From an uncultured Lachnospiraceae bacterium (GTDB lineage: Bacteria > Bacillota_A > Clostridia > Lachnospirales > Lachnospiraceae): a stretch of DNA of 34,392 nucleotides. The notes beneath the pieces are model-generated. The model saw nothing but the letters and a program-made list of their open reading frames with translations. It searched no databases and was not told where the DNA came from. The stretch is from positions 1 through 34,392 of the forward strand of contig CACYDL010000200.1 in the NCBI GenBank assembly GCA_902773195.1, read 5' to 3'. Below are positions 32,223 through 34,392 of the stretch, piece by piece; position 1 is the stretch's first letter; every line of letters begins with the position of its first letter. A program made the position numbers and the translations under genes.

Positions 32223-33101
32223 TCAGCCCATCGGACGCCTGTCGGTGGCGCGGTACATCTTGCGGAATTCGTTGGGGGTGGAGCCCGCCACCTGGCGGAA
32301 CATCCGGGTGAAGGAGGCGTGGCTCGAGAAGCCCGAGAGATAGGCGACCTCCATGATCGTGTACTGGCCGGAGATCAGCAGCTCCTTCGCGTGGGCGATC
32401 CTCTTCTGGCTGAGATATTTGTAGAAGCTGGTGTTCGTGACCTGCTTGAAGAGGCGGGTGAAGTGGAATTTGCTGAAGCCGGCGATCGCGGCCACATCCT
32501 CCAGGGTCAGGTTTTCCGAGAAATGGTCGTTTACATAACTGCACGCAGCCGTGATCTTGTCCACGTATTCCTTCTGTTTGTTCTCCGTCGCCTCGATGTC
32601 CCGCCGGGCGTTCTCGGAGTAGTCGTGGCCGATCAGCACCATCATCTCCAGAAAGCGGGAGTAGATGGAGGACTCCAGGTAGGCCTTCCCCTTCAGGTAG
32701 TCGTCCCGGATCTCCAGCATCAGCTCATGGATCCTCCCGTGGATCGAGGGGTGGGTCTCCTCGGAGATGAGCAGGGCGGGGCTGATCATCGCCGTCAGGA
32801 CCTCCAGCTCCCGGATGGCGAGGGGGGCGAGGGACGGCTGGAAGATGATGCGCACGCCTTCCGGAGGAGCGAACAGCTCGTGGAGGGTCCCGGGGCAGAT
32901 CACCAGGATGTCCCCCTCCTCGAGGTTGTACTCGTTCTGGACGCACACCGCCCGGTACGTGCCCTCGGTCGGCATGATGATCTCAAAGGGCGTGTGCCAG
33001 TGGGGAGGGTAGTCCTCGTATTCGTCGTTGTTGTAGAGCCGGACCTGGGTGTCGGGCCGGTAGTTGACGGTTTCATGCATTCCGGAAAGATTTTCTATCA
33101 T
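32223..33101 (-). CDS. AraC-family transcriptional regulator with cupin sensor domain
   Basis: A 292-residue regulator. The N-terminal cupin/AraC-binding domain (PPHWHTPFEIIMPTEG near 35-50, GDILVICPGTLHE) probably senses a sugar. The C-terminal double helix-turn-helix has LEDVAAIAGFSKFHFTRLFK and IMEVAYLSGFSSHASFTRMFR. ATG at 33101 is chosen over longer frames (to 33260) because SGMHETVNYRPD-like N-termini are typical and AGGAAAG precedes it. It is divergent from the sugar-binding protein gene and ends at the bidirectional terminator. Probable role: activator of the adjacent sugar uptake genes. Confidence 0.93.
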   Translation of the reverse strand: MIENLSGMHETVNYRPDTQVRLYNNDEYEDYPPHWHTPFEIIMPTEGTYRAVCVQNEYNLEEGDILVICPGTLHELFAPPEGVRIIFQPSLAPLAIRELEVLTAMISPALLISEETHPSIHGRIHELMLEIRDDYLKGKAYLESSIYSRFLEMMVLIGHDYSENARRDIEATENKQKEYVDKITAACSYVNDHFSENLTLEDVAAIAGFSKFHFTRLFKQVTNTSFYKYLSQKRIAHAKELLISGQYTIMEVAYLSGFSSHASFTRMFRQVAGSTPNEFRKMYRATDRRPMG

Positions 33102-33198
33102 GGCGGGCCGCTTTCCTCGCTGTACAGCGATCATTGCTCTTTCTGAAATCCGATCCCTGCCGCTTCGCCGATCTGAGAAGCGCTTCTTCTCGAATTTC

Positions 33199-33228
33199 AA
33201 CATAAATAATTGCGCCGGTTTTTGTGAA
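33199..33228 (-). promoter_or_regulatory. Candidate promoter for the AraC regulator
   Basis: On the minus strand: TTCACA (33228-33223), an 18-base spacer, then TATGTT (33204-33199). Leader of about 90 bases before the ATG at 33101. Confidence 0.5.
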
Positions 33229-33370
33229 TTAACTATATCAAAACGGCGGAGAAAGTGCAAATATTCGGCTCCGGAAATGTTTTCTTCTGGAAAATAATGG
33301 TAAAATGCACAAAATCCCTCAAAATATCTTGTGAAAATATAACAAATGTCGAAAACGCAGAAAATAAATC

Positions 33371-33401
33371 AGCAATTATTCGGTCAAGAATAGCAATAAT
33401 T
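33371..33401 (+). promoter_or_regulatory. AraC-type operator candidate: direct repeat 21 bp apart
   Basis: AGCAATTATT (33371-33380) and AGCAATAATT (33392-33401), 9 of 10 identical and exactly 21 bp apart start to start, just upstream of the -35 zone of the sugar-binding gene. Spaced direct half-sites are the usual layout for AraC-family dimers. Confidence 0.5.
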
Positions 33402-33424
33402 ATAAAGAAACGTCTTTGCACTTC

Positions 33425-33433
33425 TGCTATGAT
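33425..33433 (+). promoter_or_regulatory. Extended -10 promoter for the sugar-binding protein
   Basis: TG-C-TATGAT with a poor -35 region (AAGAAA about 33405-33410), a pattern that usually needs an activator. Start expected about 33440. Confidence 0.5.
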
Positions 33434-33477
33434 TCGTTTATCGAAACACGCCACCACTTATCATCAGGAGGTATGAA

Positions 33478-34392
33478 ATGAAGGGAAAGAAATTACTGTC
33501 AGTTCTTCTTGCAGGCTCTATGATTGCCACCTCGCTGTTCGCATCGGTCGCGGTTCAGGCGGACGACGCGGAAGTGCAGGAAATCACATGGATGTTCTGG
33601 GATGACCTGGATGCTTCCAACGACAACATCACAAAAGGCTTCGCGGACGTCATCGAGCGCTTCAACACGGACTATGAAGGCCAGTATCACGTAACGCCGA
33701 TCACCACCTCTCTTGAAGAGTATTACACACAGCTGAACGCGCTGGTCGACGCGGGTCAGACCCCCGACGTCTTCATCGTCAGCCCGGGCCCGAACCTCAC
33801 CGACTACGTCGCCCCCGGCGTCGCCGCTCCGCTTGACGAGTATCTCGAGGCCGACGGCTGGAAGGACACCTTCTCCAGCGACGCCGTCTTCGCCCAGCAG
33901 ACCTATGACGGAAAGATCTACGCGGTTCCGCTGAATATCGCCGCTGCCTGCGTGTTCTACAACAAGGACATCTTTGCCGAAGCCGGCGTCGAAGTTCCGA
34001 CCACCTATGACGAGCTCCTTGACGTCTGCGCGAAGATCAAGGAAGCGGGCTACACCCCGATCACGATCAGCGCCGGTACCGCGTGGTGCCTGTCGATGCT
34101 TGCCGGCTATCTCTGCGACAGAGAAGGCGTGGACCTTGCGGCCATCAACTCCGGCGAAGAGAGCTGGGTCCAGGACAAGACCATCGCCGCGGGCGAGAAG
34201 CTTCTTGAGCTGTCCCAGTACTTCCAGGAGACCGCCGCGGGCGACTCCAACGACGACGCCACGGCTGCCCTTTACTTCGAGGAAGCCGCGATCCTGATCC
34301 AGGGCTCCTGGGCGATCGGCCAGATGAACGGCGCGAATCCCGACTTCGAAGAGAAGTGCGGCGTGTTCCAGTTCCCGGCCATCGAAGGCGGC
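33478..34392 (+). CDS. Extracellular sugar-binding protein of ABC transporter, 3' end missing
   Basis: Family 1 extracellular solute-binding protein; 305 residues are visible and the frame runs off the window. A signal peptide (MKGKKLLSVLLAGSMIATS to AVQA) ends in a probable signal peptidase I site before DDAEVQE; there is no lipobox cysteine. Mature blocks include ITWMFWDDLD, QTPDVFIVSPGPNLTDYV, YDGKIYAVPLNIAAACVFYNKDIFAEAGVEVPTTYDEL split over residues about 142-180, and LIQGSWAIGQM, all typical of oligosaccharide-binding proteins. ATG 33478 follows AGGAGGT at 33466-33472; ATG 33473 hits a stop after two codons. Permease genes are expected downstream. Probably controlled by the divergent AraC regulator. 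Confidence 0.93.
   Translation, partial: MKGKKLLSVLLAGSMIATSLFASVAVQADDAEVQEITWMFWDDLDASNDNITKGFADVIERFNTDYEGQYHVTPITTSLEEYYTQLNALVDAGQTPDVFIVSPGPNLTDYVAPGVAAPLDEYLEADGWKDTFSSDAVFAQQTYDGKIYAVPLNIAAACVFYNKDIFAEAGVEVPTTYDELLDVCAKIKEAGYTPITISAGTAWCLSMLAGYLCDREGVDLAAINSGEESWVQDKTIAAGEKLLELSQYFQETAAGDSNDDATAALYFEEAAILIQGSWAIGQMNGANPDFEEKCGVFQFPAIEGG

Larger units (their letters stand above)
33102..33477. other. AT-rich divergent control region, no gene
   Basis: 376 bases without a supported gene. It contains two perfect palindromes nearest the AraC gene (TCGCTGTACAGCGA at 33117-33130 and AGAAGCGCTTCT at 33176-33187), a minus-strand promoter candidate and a 21-bp-spaced direct repeat. A plus-strand extended -10 promoter follows. 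From about 33190 on, base composition is much more AT-rich than the rest of the window. I found no convincing cre (CcpA) site. Confidence 0.8.

Noticed and set aside
33230..33470. CcpA cre site upstream of the sugar-binding protein
   Set aside because: Several GAAAA-rich stretches were checked, but none matches the cre palindrome around a central CG well enough.
33505..33522. LLAGS in the signal peptide as a mutated lipobox
   Set aside because: It is at residues 10-14, too early in the hydrophobic segment for a real lipobox, so the Ser is probably not a lost Cys.

Overview
The window looks like chromosome from a GC-rich, Gram-positive-type Clostridia, probably Lachnospiraceae-like. The evidence is RecD2 next to ComF, the cdaA-cdaR pair, HPr, a DacF-type carboxypeptidase, OmpR-type and AraC-type regulators, and clean Shine-Dalgarno sites. 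Coding DNA is strongly GC-rich, which produces many long antisense shadow frames. The clearly AT-rich stretches are promoter regions, above all 33190-33480. I see no tRNA, rRNA, CRISPR array, transposase or phage gene.

Layout. (1) 1-8466, plus strand, housekeeping and envelope: recD2 (5' end missing), comF, two membrane proteins of unknown function, cdaA, cdaR, an HPr-like protein and a D,D-carboxypeptidase. (2) 8476-19640, plus strand, a surface-glycan operon: rfbF, rfbG and rfbH (glucose-1-phosphate to a CDP-4-keto-3,6-dideoxyhexose), a CapK-like adenylate-forming protein, a Wzx-type flippase, a second CapK-like protein of identical length, an acetolactate-synthase-like TPP enzyme, a polyprenyl-phosphate GT2 glycosyltransferase and a lipoate-protein ligase. 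(3) 19661-23611, minus strand: wecE and a YfhO-family membrane glycosyltransferase, convergent with region 2. (4) 23855-26882, plus strand, divergent from wecE: an ArnC-like GT2, an ATP-grasp ligase and two SMR-type proteins resembling ArnE/ArnF. (5) 26937-28775, minus: a large GT-C-like membrane protein. (6) 28943-32105, plus: glpK, a comEA-like gene and a response regulator. (7) 32223-33101, minus, an AraC-family regulator, divergent from an extracellular sugar-binding protein cut by the window end.

How it fits together (inference). Region 2 reads as a route to a CDP-linked 3,6-dideoxy sugar. The TPP enzyme could add a two-carbon branch, as YerE does for yersiniose, and the two CapK-like proteins could activate an acid for attachment. 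Regions 3-5 read as a route that makes a 4-amino-4,6-dideoxy sugar (WecE), loads a sugar on undecaprenyl phosphate (GT2), may acylate it (ATP-grasp), flips it (SMR pair) and transfers it outside the cell (YfhO or the GT-C-like protein). This resembles the CsbB/GtcA/YfhO and Arn logic but with a different set of parts.

Other notable structure: in-frame tandem repeats run past the stop codons of two unrelated genes; several genes have GC hairpins just ahead of the Shine-Dalgarno site; and an AraC-like direct repeat with 21-bp spacing lies upstream of the sugar-binding protein gene.
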